From Thalassomonas actiniarum (GTDB lineage Bacteria > Pseudomonadota > Gammaproteobacteria > Enterobacterales > Alteromonadaceae): 64,000 nucleotides of DNA. Position 1 is the stretch's first letter. Each line of letters begins with the position of its first letter. Positions 1 to 9,390 of this stretch are shown one piece after another. The DNA lies in contig NZ_CP059735.1 of NCBI RefSeq assembly GCF_000948975.2, positions 310,001-374,000 on the forward strand, read 5' to 3'. A program made the position numbers and the translations under genes. A model generated the notes under the pieces. It was not told where the DNA came from. It worked only from the letters and a program-made list of their open reading frames with translations, and made no database searches.

Positions 1-275
1 ACGGGCCGTTAGAGCAATATATGGCCAGAGAAGTCATTTCCCAGTTTATGGCTTCGGGTTTTAACAGCGAGCATAGCTTTCGTTTTTATTTGCGCGGCAC
101 CTACTCCCAATCTTCCATTGAAATCATCCAAAGGAAACTTAACCAGCTGACCAAGGAAGCGGCGCTGCTGAACCAGGAGGATGCCAAGTTATCCCTGGAC
201 AGCCGGGAACATATAGGTTTGTTGGTGGCCATGAGGCCGTGGGAGCTCTCCCGTTTTGCCCAAATGCGTAAATAA
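1..275 (+). CDS. C-terminal part of an unidentified protein (5' truncated by window edge)
   Basis: The frame is open from the first bases of the window to a TAA ending at 275, so this is the last ~90 residues of a longer protein. The visible part is helical and charged, with a Q/L/N-rich amphipathic stretch and a short motif ending MRPWEL. The tail resembles the C-terminal, non-DNA-binding part of some HTH-type regulators, but the N-terminal half is missing. No function can be assigned. An internal ATG at 21 has no convincing ribosome binding site. Confidence 0.5.
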   Translation, partial: GPLEQYMAREVISQFMASGFNSEHSFRFYLRGTYSQSSIEIIQRKLNQLTKEAALLNQEDAKLSLDSREHIGLLVAMRPWELSRFAQMRK

Positions 276-307
276 GCTTAATAATAACAATCGATAAGAG
301 AAGTAAG

Positions 308-1705
308 ATGTTTCAAAGGATAATAAACCGGCTGTTTGTTTGCCTGATTTTTGTGTTGGCATATAACCCGTTGGTATTGGCGGCGGATAAAGCCGGTAAC
401 TGTATGGCCATAAATCAGGACTACACCGCTATCCAGCAAATGATCGACGATGGCCGTTACCGTTATAGCCGGGCGGTATCCGCGCAGCAATTGCCTGAAT
501 TTTCCTATCAAGACGGTCAGGAGTTTTCCCTGTATCTTAAGTATGCCGCTAAGCTTGTCGAAAGTGCCAACCCCCAGGCGCAGCTGCCATGCCCCGTGCT
601 CACCGATACCTATAAGTTGCTGGCGCAGCAAAACAACTGGTCCGCTACCCCGGTGGTGAGCCAGCTGGTGGCACCGTTTGAGCTCAGGCAGGAAAAAACG
701 GCGAAAGCCATCTTGTTGATCCACGGATTAACGGATTCGCCTTTTATGTTTCATGATCTGGCTAATTTCTATTACCGGCAGGGATTTAGCGTCAGGACCT
801 TATTATTGCCGGGCCACGGCACCGCCGCCTCGGATCTGCTCGAGGTGGAATTGGCGCAATGGCAGCAGGCGGCCGGTTATGGCATCACCCGTATGTTAAA
901 AGATTTTGATCAGGTCTACCTGGGGGGCTTTTCCACCGGAGGGGCGCTGATTTTAGATTACCTGCAGCGGCAACAGGCGCCGGATGAAAAGATCAAGGGG
1001 GTGTTTATGTGGTCTCCTGCCTCCAAAGCCTATAGCGAGCTGGCCTGGCTGGCGCAATATCTGGATTATGTGCCTATGCTCGACTGGCTGGATCTTGATG
1101 CCGATATTGATTTTGCCAAATATGAGTCGTTTCCCTATAACGCCGCCGCCCAGGTGAACCGCCTGATGCAGGGCTTGTCCAAGGCAAAGCCAAAGTCTCA
1201 AAACAGAGTTTATGATATTCCGCTGTTTGTGGTGGCGAGTGAACATGACCGTACCATAGATACCCGGGCAACTTTGGATATTATCGGCTCGTGGCAGCAG
1301 GACAGCAAGCATAAAGCCGTCGCCGATACCCTGATGTATTTTGGCGACAGGAAAAAAGCGCTGGATGTGCTGCCGGCTTCGGTGAATATAGTCGTGCCAG
1401 AATGCGGTCAAAACCAGCTCTGCCAGGGGATTGCTGATATTGCCCATACCGCGCCCACTAATGCGCCGGACAACCCCCATTACGGGTTGGCGGGGTTATA
1501 CCGCAACTGCAGCCATTATTTGGCTGATATTGAAAGCTATCGCTTATGTAAAACCGGCAAGCAGGTGATCCTGGGGGAAAAAACCGAAGAAAACCTTAAT
1601 AAAACACTTCCCCTGCAGCGGTTAACCTTTAATCCTTATTATTATCAGATGCTGGATTTGATGCGCGAATTTATGGCGGAAACATCCTCAGGTATAGGAA
1701 AGTGA
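308..1705 (+). CDS. Secreted alpha/beta hydrolase (serine esterase/lipase-like)
   Basis: A 465-residue protein with an N-terminal signal peptide (hydrophobic core about residues 9-22, ending VLAAD). The alpha/beta-hydrolase fold is shown by the oxyanion strand LLIHGLTDSPFMF near residue 137, a PGHG motif, and a nucleophile elbow G-F-S-T-G near residue 208. An Asp in EHDRTID and a His in NCSHYLAD near the C-terminus are plausible remaining triad members. The signal peptide implies export to the periplasm or beyond; the substrate is unknown. The gene starts with ATG 32 bp after the preceding stop. Confidence 0.85.
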   Translation: MFQRIINRLFVCLIFVLAYNPLVLAADKAGNCMAINQDYTAIQQMIDDGRYRYSRAVSAQQLPEFSYQDGQEFSLYLKYAAKLVESANPQAQLPCPVLTDTYKLLAQQNNWSATPVVSQLVAPFELRQEKTAKAILLIHGLTDSPFMFHDLANFYYRQGFSVRTLLLPGHGTAASDLLEVELAQWQQAAGYGITRMLKDFDQVYLGGFSTGGALILDYLQRQQAPDEKIKGVFMWSPASKAYSELAWLAQYLDYVPMLDWLDLDADIDFAKYESFPYNAAAQVNRLMQGLSKAKPKSQNRVYDIPLFVVASEHDRTIDTRATLDIIGSWQQDSKHKAVADTLMYFGDRKKALDVLPASVNIVVPECGQNQLCQGIADIAHTAPTNAPDNPHYGLAGLYRNCSHYLADIESYRLCKTGKQVILGEKTEENLNKTLPLQRLTFNPYYYQMLDLMREFMAETSSGIGK

Positions 1706-1804
1706 TACTTAAGGTGACTATATTTCAACTTTTTTCATAAAGGTTTACCCCGGGTAGGCTTTGTTCCATAGTGTGGCCATCAAATGAAATGAGGAAACCA
1801 CATA

Positions 1805-2269
1805 ATGGAATCAACAAAAACTACATCTGGACACACAGTCACACCTACCCGCTCTTTTGTCTTGGCATCCATTGCCGCCCTGGCCATCGGCGCCGGGGCT
1901 TATGTCTTAGGCCTGTTCAATGCAGCAATGGCATTAAACGAAAAAGGCTATTATTTGATCATCTTACTTTACGGTCTGTTTTCCATGGTTTCGTTGCAAA
2001 AGTCGGTGCGGGACCAGAAAGAGGGCATCGCCACCTCGGCGATCTATGTGAATTTATGCTGGCTTTCATCCGCCATTGCCATAGCTCTGCTGGTGATCGG
2101 TTTGTATAACGCCGAGTTAATGCTGAGCGAGAAAGGCTTTTATGCCATGGCCTATACCTTAAGTTTATTTGCCGCCGTGGTGGTGCAAAAAAATACCCGG
2201 GACAGCAAAGCCGCAGACGAAAATATCGATATCAGCGATGAGGTTATCCAATCTGAGGCTGCCCAGTAA
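1805..2269 (+). CDS. YiaA/YiaB-family inner membrane protein
   Basis: A 154-residue protein with two copies of a two-helix hairpin unit. Each copy has the pattern helix - LF/LYNA - EKG(Y/F)Y - helix - Q-K-(S/N)-x-R-D, around residues 20-75 and 80-135. This duplicated pattern is the hallmark of the YiaAB two-helix domain family. An acidic tail follows. The function of the family is not established. The start has a good AGGAAA ribosome site, and a strong hairpin follows the gene. Confidence 0.85.
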   Translation: MESTKTTSGHTVTPTRSFVLASIAALAIGAGAYVLGLFNAAMALNEKGYYLIILLYGLFSMVSLQKSVRDQKEGIATSAIYVNLCWLSSAIAIALLVIGLYNAELMLSEKGFYAMAYTLSLFAAVVVQKNTRDSKAADENIDISDEVIQSEAAQ

Positions 2270-2310
2270 AGCCTCTTTCAAATCTCGCTGTCTAAAAACA
2301 TTTCCATCCT

Positions 2311-2338
2311 TAGCAGGCAGTCCAAGGGCTGCCTGCTA
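2311..2338 (+). terminator. Hairpin terminator after the YiaA-like gene
   Basis: A perfect 10-bp inverted repeat (TAGCAGGCAG / CTGCCTGCTA) with an 8-nt loop, followed by a T-rich stretch (CATTTATTTACATT), 42 bp after the stop codon. It separates this gene from the ABC transporter genes downstream. Confidence 0.6.
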
Positions 2339-2469
2339 CATTTATTTACATTATTGTCTGGCAATGGGTTTTACATAAAATTAACAATGGATTAGGGTTA
2401 AGGGAATAATAAATGATGGCCTTATTTCATTTATTCAAAAAACAATAATTAAAATCAATAAGAGGAATA

Positions 2470-3348
2470 ATGATGTTATCCATAAAAGGTTTATCGAAAA
2501 CGTACGACAATGGCGTTAAAGCCCTCGATAACGTAGTCCTGGATATCCCCAAAGGCATGTTTGGTCTGCTAGGTCCCAACGGCGCAGGCAAGTCTTCCCT
2601 GATGCGCACCATAGCCACCTTACAAAATGCCGATGCCGGTTCGATTTTCTTTGATGACGTCGATGTCTTTAATGATCCCCAGGCATTAAGGCAGCGTTTA
2701 GGTTATCTGCCCCAGGACTTTGGGGTTTACCCCCGTATCGGCGCTTATGATCTGCTGGATCATCTTGCCATTTTAAAAGGTATTCAAAACAAGGGAGAGC
2801 GCAAAGAGGCGGTGGAAGGTTTGCTGGCGCAAACCAATTTATATCAGCACAAGAAAAAAGCCGTCAGCGGCTTTTCCGGCGGCATGCGGCAGCGCTTTGG
2901 TATTGCCCAGGCATTATTGGGAGATCCGGATTTACTCATTGTTGATGAGCCCACGGCGGGCTTAGATCCGGAAGAGCGTAACCGTTTCCATAACTTGCTG
3001 GTGAGCCTGGGGGAAGAAAAAGTCATTATCCTCTCGACCCATATCGTTGAGGATGTCTCCGAGCTTTGTCCCAATATGGCGGTGCTGGCCTCGGGTAAAA
3101 TTATCCTCGAGGGTAATCCGGTATTGCTGACGGAAAAAGTGAAAGGGCAAATCTGGCGTAAAGCGGTCTCGCAACAGGAGGCGTTGGCAATAGAGCAAGA
3201 GCTGACGGTGATCTCAAAACGCCTGTTTGCCGGACAAACCATTATCCATGTGATGGCAGAGCAGGCGCCGGAAGGTTTTGAAGTTGCCCCTGCCAATCTC
3301 GAAGATGTCTATTTCTCTACCTTGAACCAGCACCGCCGCGTCGCTTAA
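2470..3348 (+). CDS. ABC transporter ATP-binding protein
   Basis: A 292-residue ABC ATPase. Walker A is GPNGAGKS at residues 35-42, the signature region SGFSGGMRQR lies near residue 135, Walker B is LLIVDEP followed by TAGLDP, and the H-loop His is in LSTHIVED. The final ~80 residues form an extra domain as in the multidrug/gliding (CcmA/NatA-like) group. The start is ATG at 2470 behind AGAGGA. Its stop codon overlaps the Shine-Dalgarno of the next gene, a permease, so the two are surely cotranscribed and form one transporter. Confidence 0.92.
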   Translation: MMLSIKGLSKTYDNGVKALDNVVLDIPKGMFGLLGPNGAGKSSLMRTIATLQNADAGSIFFDDVDVFNDPQALRQRLGYLPQDFGVYPRIGAYDLLDHLAILKGIQNKGERKEAVEGLLAQTNLYQHKKKAVSGFSGGMRQRFGIAQALLGDPDLLIVDEPTAGLDPEERNRFHNLLVSLGEEKVIILSTHIVEDVSELCPNMAVLASGKIILEGNPVLLTEKVKGQIWRKAVSQQEALAIEQELTVISKRLFAGQTIIHVMAEQAPEGFEVAPANLEDVYFSTLNQHRRVA

Positions 3349-3358
3349 GGAGCAAGCC

Positions 3359-6300
3359 ATGTTATTGAAAATGTTTGCTTTTGAATGGCGCTATTTTACC
3401 CGCCAGCCCTCTTTTTATGTTACCGCTTTAATTTTTTTCCTGCTGACGTTTTTTGCCACCGTCAGTGAAAATGTGCAAATTGGCGGCGGCGGCAATGTGG
3501 TCTACAACGGGCCTTTTTCCATTGCCCAAACCCTGTTGATCATGGGGATATTTGCCATGTTTTTGGTGGTGAATTTTGTCGCCAGCACGGCAACCCGTAA
3601 CGAAAGCAGCCAGATGTCGGAGCTGCTTTACTCTAAACCCATTAACCCGGTGAGTTATCAGTTGGGGCGTTTCCTCGGGGCGTTTGCCGTGGTGCTGACG
3701 GTATTTGCTTTTGTGCCGCTGGGCATCTTGCTGGGCTGTTTTATCGGCAGCTTTACCGGCTGGGTTGATCCCGAGCGCTTGGGGCCGACTGTGCTCAGCC
3801 ATTATTTCAGCGCGTTTTTCTACCTTTCCCTGCCGACCTTACTGGTACTGTCCTGCTTTTTTTATGCGGTGGCGATCCGTTTCCGCTCTATGATGGCGGT
3901 GTACCTGGCTGCGGTGGCGGTTTTTATTCTTTATGTTATTGCCGGGCAGTTTGCGTCCGAGCCAGAGTACCGGACATTGGCAGCCCTGCTCGATCCTTTT
4001 GCTTCCAATACCTTTATGGAAGTAACCCGCTACTGGACCATGTTTGATAAAAATAACAGTGCGATAGAGTTATCCGGGATTTTATTGCAAAACCGCTTGT
4101 TATGGCTGGCGGTGGCTGTGGTGATCATGGCCTTGTTTGGTGGTTTCCGCTCGGGTATACGTTTGCCTAAAGTAAAAGCGGCTAAAAAATCTTCCACACA
4201 ATCGGGCAGCGATTTCAGCGCTTTGCTTAATAATGATATTTCTTTTAAAAGCGGCGGTATCCAAACCTGGGCACATCTGGCCCTGCGTACTAAATTTGAA
4301 ATCAAACAGGTGATCTTCAGCGCCCCTTTTGTGGTGCTGATGCTGATGACGGTCTTTTTCCTGGTCACCCCCTTAGTAGATCCAAGCGGCATGTTTGGTA
4401 CGCCGAACTGGCCGTTAACCCAGATCATGGTAGACCTTATTATCGGCTCTACCCGTTTGTTTATGTTTATCGTGCTGGCCTATTACAGCGCGGAGATTGT
4501 CTGGCGTGAACGCAACTCGGGTATGGGGGATATCGTTGATTCCCTGCCGGTGAATAATATCACTTTCTGGCTCTCGAAGATGGTGGCCATTACCTTAGTG
4601 GTGGCCCTGTTGTTTGTTTTTGCCATGGCGGTGACTATAGCCAACCAGTTGATACAAGGTTATAGCAACCTGGAGGTTTCCCAATACCTGATACGTTTAG
4701 GTTATCTCAATGTATTGCCGCTGATGATGGTGGCAATACTGGCGTTTTTCCTGCAGGTGATCAGCCCGAATAAGTATGTCGGTATGTTATTGTTTGTGCT
4801 CTTTATTATCAGCTCTATCGTGCTAAGCAATTTTGGCTTTAGCCATAAGATGTTCCAGTTTGCCGATTCCCCGCAGCTGTTTTATTCGGACATCAATGGT
4901 TACGGCGGCTTTTTGGACAGCCATTTCTGGTATATGTTGTATTGGGGCGGCTTCAGCCTGATACTCGCGGCCCTGACCCATGCCTTATGGCACCGGGGGC
5001 CGGTACAGCCGCTGAAGGTGCGGATGAAAAATGTCGGTTATTATCTCGGGGCCCCGGGAAAATCAGCCATCGCCATGGGCTTGCTGGTCTTTATCGGCGC
5101 CGGTAGCTATATCCACTACAATACCCGGGTGTTAAATGAGTTTGTGATCCAGGACGACAGGGAAGCCTTGCAGGCGGAATATGAAAAGCAGTATGTGCAA
5201 TATAAAGAGGCCAACATCCCGACCATCACCAAAACTTTTGCCAAGGTGGACATGTATCCGGCACAGCGCAGGATTGAGGCGGAAGCCGAAATCAGCGTCA
5301 CCAATAGCGGCAATGAACCTATCAGCCGTTTCCTGGTCTCCAAGCCGGAATTCACCGGGGAGTGGGGAGTAGAAATTGCCGGCGGGCATTTAGGTTTGCT
5401 GGATGAGACCTTTGATCTTGCCTGGTTCGAATTTGAACAGCCGCTGATGCCGGGCGAAAGCCGTAAGGGTAAACTTTTAGCCCACCGGGCCCATCAAGGT
5501 TTTAGTGACGGCAACAATGATTTTACCCTGGTGGAAAACGGCAGCTTTATCAATAACTATGAACTTTTCCCTACCTTTGGTTACCGCCAGGACCAACAGT
5601 TAAGCGATCGTCATAAGCGCCGTAAATATGGCCTGGAGCCATTGCAGCGCGCCAATAAGCTTGAAGATACTAACTTCTACAATGAGAGTTTCTTCGGTAA
5701 AGGCGTTGGCTTTATCGATTTTGAAGCCAGGGTTTCCACCTCGGCAGATCAGTTCGCCATCGCCCCGGGTTATTTGCAAAGTGAAAAGCTTGAGGGGGAT
5801 CGCCGCATTTATCACTATAAGATGGATGCCCCTATGGTGAACTTTTACTCGATTATGTCCGCCCGGTTAACGGCGAAAAAGCATGAGTATAAAGGCATTG
5901 ATATCGAAGTCTATTATCATCCGGACCATGGTATGAACGTCGATACTATGATTACCTCGGTACAGGACAGCATAGATTATTTCACCGGGCACTTCGGCCC
6001 GTATCAGCACAGGCAAATGCGTATTATCGAATATCCGGGTTATCGCACCTTTGCCCAGAGTTTTGCCAATACCGTGCCTTATTCGGAGCGCATCGGCTTT
6101 ATCAGCGACTTGCGCGATGCGGACAATATCGATCCCGCCTATTATGTTACCGCCCATGAAGTGGCCCATCAGTGGTGGGGGCACCAGGTGGGGGCCGCCA
6201 ATGTTCAGGGCAGCGCCATTATTTCCGAAACCCTGTCGCAATACGGTGCGCTTATGGTGATGGAGAAGAAATACGGTCAGGAAAAAATCCGTAAGTTCTT

Positions 6301-6952
6301 GAAATATGAACTGGACCGTTATCTACGTGGCCGCAGCGAGGAGTTTCTTGAGGAAATGCCGCTGTTTCGCAGTGAGAGCCAGAGTTATATCCATTACCGC
6401 AAGGGCTCGGTGGTGATGATGTCCTTGAAGGACCGCCTGGGGGAACTAAAGTTAAACCGGGCGCTGAAAGGCTTTTTGGCCGAGTTTAAATATCAGAGCA
6501 GTCCTTACCCGACCACATTGGATTTGATGGCTTATATTAACCGTGAAGCCAGTGAGCAGGAGCAGGCCTTTGTCAGCAACCTGTTCGAGCATATCAGCCT
6601 TTATGATCTGAAAACCACAGATGTTAAGGTGGTGGCTGTGGATGAGGGCAGTGAGGGGGAAAATACGCTGTTTGATGTCACCCTGACCATAGAAGCGGCA
6701 CTGAAGCAGGCGGACGGCCAGGGCAAAGAAACGGATGTTGAATTCAGCGACCTGGTGGATATCGGCTTGTTTAATGCCGATCCCGAAGATTTAAGTGCAC
6801 AGGATTATGTACTTTATCTGGCTAAGCACGCCATTAAAACCGGCACCAATGAAATCACCATCCGGGTGAAAGGCAAACCCGAATATGCCGGTGTTGATCC
6901 TTTTGTGAAACTGGTAGACAGGGACAGCGCCGATAATATTTATCGCCTGTAA
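3359..6952 (+). CDS. ABC permease fused to an M1-family aminopeptidase
   Basis: A 1197-residue two-part protein. Residues 1 to about 600 contain two blocks of hydrophobic helices like ABC-2 type permeases (roughly 15-270 and 310-600). The remainder is an M1 metallopeptidase domain with HEVAHQWWGHQ (zinc motif from residue 933) and a downstream Glu in ISETLSQY near 957. An upstream Tyr/Glu-rich stretch fits the peptidase fold. The GAMEN-type exopeptidase motif is not obvious. The gene follows its ATPase by 10 bp with AAGGAG spanning the previous stop. This permease-peptidase fusion is a recurrent family in marine gammaproteobacteria; the transported substrate is unknown, and export coupled to peptide trimming is inference. 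Confidence 0.88.
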   Translation: MLLKMFAFEWRYFTRQPSFYVTALIFFLLTFFATVSENVQIGGGGNVVYNGPFSIAQTLLIMGIFAMFLVVNFVASTATRNESSQMSELLYSKPINPVSYQLGRFLGAFAVVLTVFAFVPLGILLGCFIGSFTGWVDPERLGPTVLSHYFSAFFYLSLPTLLVLSCFFYAVAIRFRSMMAVYLAAVAVFILYVIAGQFASEPEYRTLAALLDPFASNTFMEVTRYWTMFDKNNSAIELSGILLQNRLLWLAVAVVIMALFGGFRSGIRLPKVKAAKKSSTQSGSDFSALLNNDISFKSGGIQTWAHLALRTKFEIKQVIFSAPFVVLMLMTVFFLVTPLVDPSGMFGTPNWPLTQIMVDLIIGSTRLFMFIVLAYYSAEIVWRERNSGMGDIVDSLPVNNITFWLSKMVAITLVVALLFVFAMAVTIANQLIQGYSNLEVSQYLIRLGYLNVLPLMMVAILAFFLQVISPNKYVGMLLFVLFIISSIVLSNFGFSHKMFQFADSPQLFYSDINGYGGFLDSHFWYMLYWGGFSLILAALTHALWHRGPVQPLKVRMKNVGYYLGAPGKSAIAMGLLVFIGAGSYIHYNTRVLNEFVIQDDREALQAEYEKQYVQYKEANIPTITKTFAKVDMYPAQRRIEAEAEISVTNSGNEPISRFLVSKPEFTGEWGVEIAGGHLGLLDETFDLAWFEFEQPLMPGESRKGKLLAHRAHQGFSDGNNDFTLVENGSFINNYELFPTFGYRQDQQLSDRHKRRKYGLEPLQRANKLEDTNFYNESFFGKGVGFIDFEARVSTSADQFAIAPGYLQSEKLEGDRRIYHYKMDAPMVNFYSIMSARLTAKKHEYKGIDIEVYYHPDHGMNVDTMITSVQDSIDYFTGHFGPYQHRQMRIIEYPGYRTFAQSFANTVPYSERIGFISDLRDADNIDPAYYVTAHEVAHQWWGHQVGAANVQGSAIISETLSQYGALMVMEKKYGQEKIRKFLKYELDRYLRGRSEEFLEEMPLFRSESQSYIHYRKGSVVMMSLKDRLGELKLNRALKGFLAEFKYQSSPYPTTLDLMAYINREASEQEQAFVSNLFEHISLYDLKTTDVKVVAVDEGSEGENTLFDVTLTIEAALKQADGQGKETDVEFSDLVDIGLFNADPEDLSAQDYVLYLAKHAIKTGTNEITIRVKGKPEYAGVDPFVKLVDRDSADNIYRL

Positions 6953-6963
6953 TGGCTGTCTGG

Positions 6964-6998
6964 TTCATCTGCACCCGGCGAAAGCCGGGTCAGATGAA
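6964..6998. terminator. Bidirectional hairpin between convergent genes
   Basis: TTCATCTG pairs with CAGATGAA and CCCGGC pairs with GCCGGG around a GAAA tetraloop, giving a stem of about 15 bp with one bulged C. It lies exactly between the plus-strand permease/peptidase stop (6952) and the minus-strand stop at 7008. Neither side has a strong U-tract. Confidence 0.55.
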
Positions 6999-7007
6999 TT
7001 GAGCTGC

Positions 7008-7922
7008 TTACTTCAGGGAAAAGTCCACTTGCCTGACTTTGATATTCACTCCTGAGGCAAGCAATTCATCATAGAAATCGACAATATTGCACTCAGGCAC
7101 CTGCTTGCAGACGATGCCGTATTTTAGCACCCCAGGTTTATGGCTTTGCAGTGCGGCACGTTTAAACCAAAATAATGCCTGACTGAAGTCCTGCTGTACA
7201 TGCTGGCCGTTTAAATACATCTGTGCCAGATTCACTTGTCCCTCAGCATAACCTAGTTCGGCAGAGGCCTGAAATTGCTCAAACGCCGATTGTAAACTTG
7301 TTTCCAGGGCCGTTTGTTTTAGAAAAGCCATACCCGAGTAATTCTGTTTTTTACCGGGAATAAAAGCGCTGCTGTTATAAACCGGTTTTGACGGGCCGAC
7401 CAGGTTGCCGTCCAGGGTATTTAATACTGGGCGTTTTACCATATAAATAGCGCCGCTGTCTTTCATTGTTGCTAATTCACTGCTGGTGAAATCGTAACGC
7501 CTGGTTTCGAAATATTCCGGGTACCTTAAGTGGCCGTAGCGAATACTCTTTTCCATGGCCCGTTGTCTGAGGTAGAAAAAGTTGCCGTAAAGTAAGGTGA
7601 CTACATCGCCTGTGATATCAACAACTTTTGCCAGGCGATATTTTTCGTTGGGCCGTAATTGTCCGGGAGTAATCCCGGGTAACAGGCGATAATCCAAAAA
7701 GTACAAATCATCAATCTTGGGCGAGCTGATATAAGTTTGAGTTTGTTGTGCTTCTAGGTGGTTGTTAAAAACCGTGTTCGCTGCTGTTAATATCAAGCCG
7801 GCAACAAGGGTAATACCTAGAAACAGGGGAAGATGGCGTAACCGGGTATTGGCTGATTTTCCCGGGAGAAGTTTGTTAAGGAAGGATGATTTTACCACAT
7901 TAGCGTTCAATGCTGCATTCAT
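7008..7922 (-). CDS. Membrane-anchored protein with Sel1-like repeats
   Basis: A 304-residue protein. A basic ~30-residue N-terminus precedes one transmembrane helix (LPLFLGITLVAGLILTAANT, about residues 31-50), so the bulk is probably periplasmic. The C-terminal third carries Sel1/TPR-type helical repeats (AFEQFQASAELGYAEGQVNLAQMY.. and ALFWFKRAALQSH..). The middle (about 65-190) matches no family I recognise. The start is ATG with GAGGG nine bases upstream. Just upstream lies an array of 9-bp repeats that would sit in its promoter. Sel1 repeats suggest a protein-protein interaction role. Confidence 0.65.
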   Translation of the reverse strand: MNAALNANVVKSSFLNKLLPGKSANTRLRHLPLFLGITLVAGLILTAANTVFNNHLEAQQTQTYISSPKIDDLYFLDYRLLPGITPGQLRPNEKYRLAKVVDITGDVVTLLYGNFFYLRQRAMEKSIRYGHLRYPEYFETRRYDFTSSELATMKDSGAIYMVKRPVLNTLDGNLVGPSKPVYNSSAFIPGKKQNYSGMAFLKQTALETSLQSAFEQFQASAELGYAEGQVNLAQMYLNGQHVQQDFSQALFWFKRAALQSHKPGVLKYGIVCKQVPECNIVDFYDELLASGVNIKVRQVDFSLK

Positions 7923-7950
7923 GTCGGCTTTCCCTCAGTGTGTTTTATTT

Positions 7951-7995
7951 CATGATAAACATGATAAACATGATAAACATGATAAACATGATAAT
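7951..7995. repeat. Tandem nonamer repeat CATGATAAA, 5 copies (last imperfect)
   Basis: Four exact copies of CATGATAAA followed by a fifth with one mismatch at its end. The array begins 29 bp upstream of the minus-strand Sel1 gene start. On the minus strand each unit reads TTTATCATG and contains TATCAT, close to a sigma-70 -10 hexamer. The array therefore lies in the probable promoter and could change length by slippage. Confidence 0.9.
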
Positions 7996-8089
7996 TTATT
8001 GTTATTCTTTATTAATATCACTGTTTATCCTCTTGCTCAAGATAAAACGAATCTCTTCGTATTTCTCGGGGTGAGTATCATAAAACTTA

Positions 8090-9247
8090 TTAATAGTTAA
8101 AAATGTGGATATTCGGGCTGTCGCTAAGTTTCATGTTGTAAATGAGGGCGAAGCTGCTCGGCGATAAGGCTAATAGTTTGACCAAATAAGATTGAGTATT
8201 GACTTGTATCAGTTTGCTAAGTCCCTGCTTTGTTTGCCAGCTCCATAAACTATGGTTGCGCCAGAAGAAAATCTTGTCGCCTGCCAGCTGCAATAATTTG
8301 GCAATGTGGTGATTGCCGTCAGGAAAGGACTGGTTGTGCTTCATTAAACTGCCCTCAGGCGCCAGCTCAAGCAGCTGCTGGTGATCACTGCTGCTGTCAC
8401 CGCTTTGCAGCAACATAAGTCTTCCTTCACCGGTTTTAAAGCAAGGACCATTTGCAGGCCAGTGATTGGTGATATTGTTTTCTGCAGCAAATAAGTAACT
8501 GTCGAAGGCGCCATAGCCGCTGGTGCCTAAAATAAAACGTCCGTCGCTTAGCGCCGTGGTATGGTCTAAGGGTTCAGATCTGCTTTGCCAGAGTAACCGG
8601 CCGCTGCCCGTATGGATTGCATACCAGGCACCCAGGCCAGTGGTGGCGTAGTCGGCATATGAAACCATCAATATATGATCGGATATCAGCAGTTCCTGAA
8701 CGCCAGGCAGCCAATAACGCGGCTCTTGCTCTCTTGTCCGGGGCAGATCTTCGGGTAATAGATTCGCAGAGCAAACAAGAATATGTTTTTCATTAACCAC
8801 AGGGAACCGGGTTTGCCAGATCAAATCGCCGGATAAAGACAGGCACAACAAACGCGGTTGCAAGCCAAATGTCGGGTGTTTTTTCATTTGGAACAGCCGA
8901 ACAATGATTTCCTGGCGGTCAATTTTGACCTTGCCCAAGCGTTCCTCGGGCTCCAGAGGGACAGCTATTTCGGTAAAACTACCGCCGGTATCTGTGCTGA
9001 AAAAGAGGCTGCTGTTGCCGATAAGTACGCAAATATCATCTTTGACATCACCAAAACGGCATGGCTGCGGCAAGCGGGTGCTGAATAACAGATAACGGTC
9101 GAGCCGGATCACTATAAAACAATGGTTATCTTCACTATTGATGCTGCACAAGGTTTGCGGATCAAGGCAAAAGGGAGCAGATAATTGCCGCGGTAAAAGA
9201 TACCGGGTTTCACTGCCGCTATGACCGGGCGTATGCTTATTATTCAT
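8090..9247 (-). CDS. Beta-propeller-like protein of unknown function
   Basis: A 385-residue protein with no signal peptide or transmembrane segment. The sequence is a series of short beta-strand units typical of PQQ/WD-like propellers (GDLIWQTRFP, GRLLWQSRSE, IFFWRNHSLWSWQ). One Asp-box is seen (SLFFSTDTGGSFTEI, near residue 80), as in BNR/sialidase-like propellers. No catalytic residues can be identified. It lies on the same strand as the Sel1 gene, ~170 bp upstream of it, and as the HlyD-like and leader-peptide genes further upstream. A shared role is possible but unproven. Confidence 0.6.
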   Translation of the reverse strand: MNNKHTPGHSGSETRYLLPRQLSAPFCLDPQTLCSINSEDNHCFIVIRLDRYLLFSTRLPQPCRFGDVKDDICVLIGNSSLFFSTDTGGSFTEIAVPLEPEERLGKVKIDRQEIIVRLFQMKKHPTFGLQPRLLCLSLSGDLIWQTRFPVVNEKHILVCSANLLPEDLPRTREQEPRYWLPGVQELLISDHILMVSYADYATTGLGAWYAIHTGSGRLLWQSRSEPLDHTTALSDGRFILGTSGYGAFDSYLFAAENNITNHWPANGPCFKTGEGRLMLLQSGDSSSDHQQLLELAPEGSLMKHNQSFPDGNHHIAKLLQLAGDKIFFWRNHSLWSWQTKQGLSKLIQVNTQSYLVKLLALSPSSFALIYNMKLSDSPNIHIFNY

Positions 9248-9390
9248 ATCTTTAATAAGGCCGGTGCTAATAAGATAGCGGATATCAGGGGGCTATGTTG
9301 TTATTGCTGGCCGCCTGCATAAGTTGATTATTGATAACGTTACCAAAAATTGCCCGTTTTGGCAGCACTATCAGGGCTTGATGTTTTAAA

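Noticed and set aside
7951-7995. CRISPR-like array
   Set aside because: The repeat is a 9-bp tandem unit without spacers; no CRISPR repeat-spacer structure or cas gene was seen in the window.
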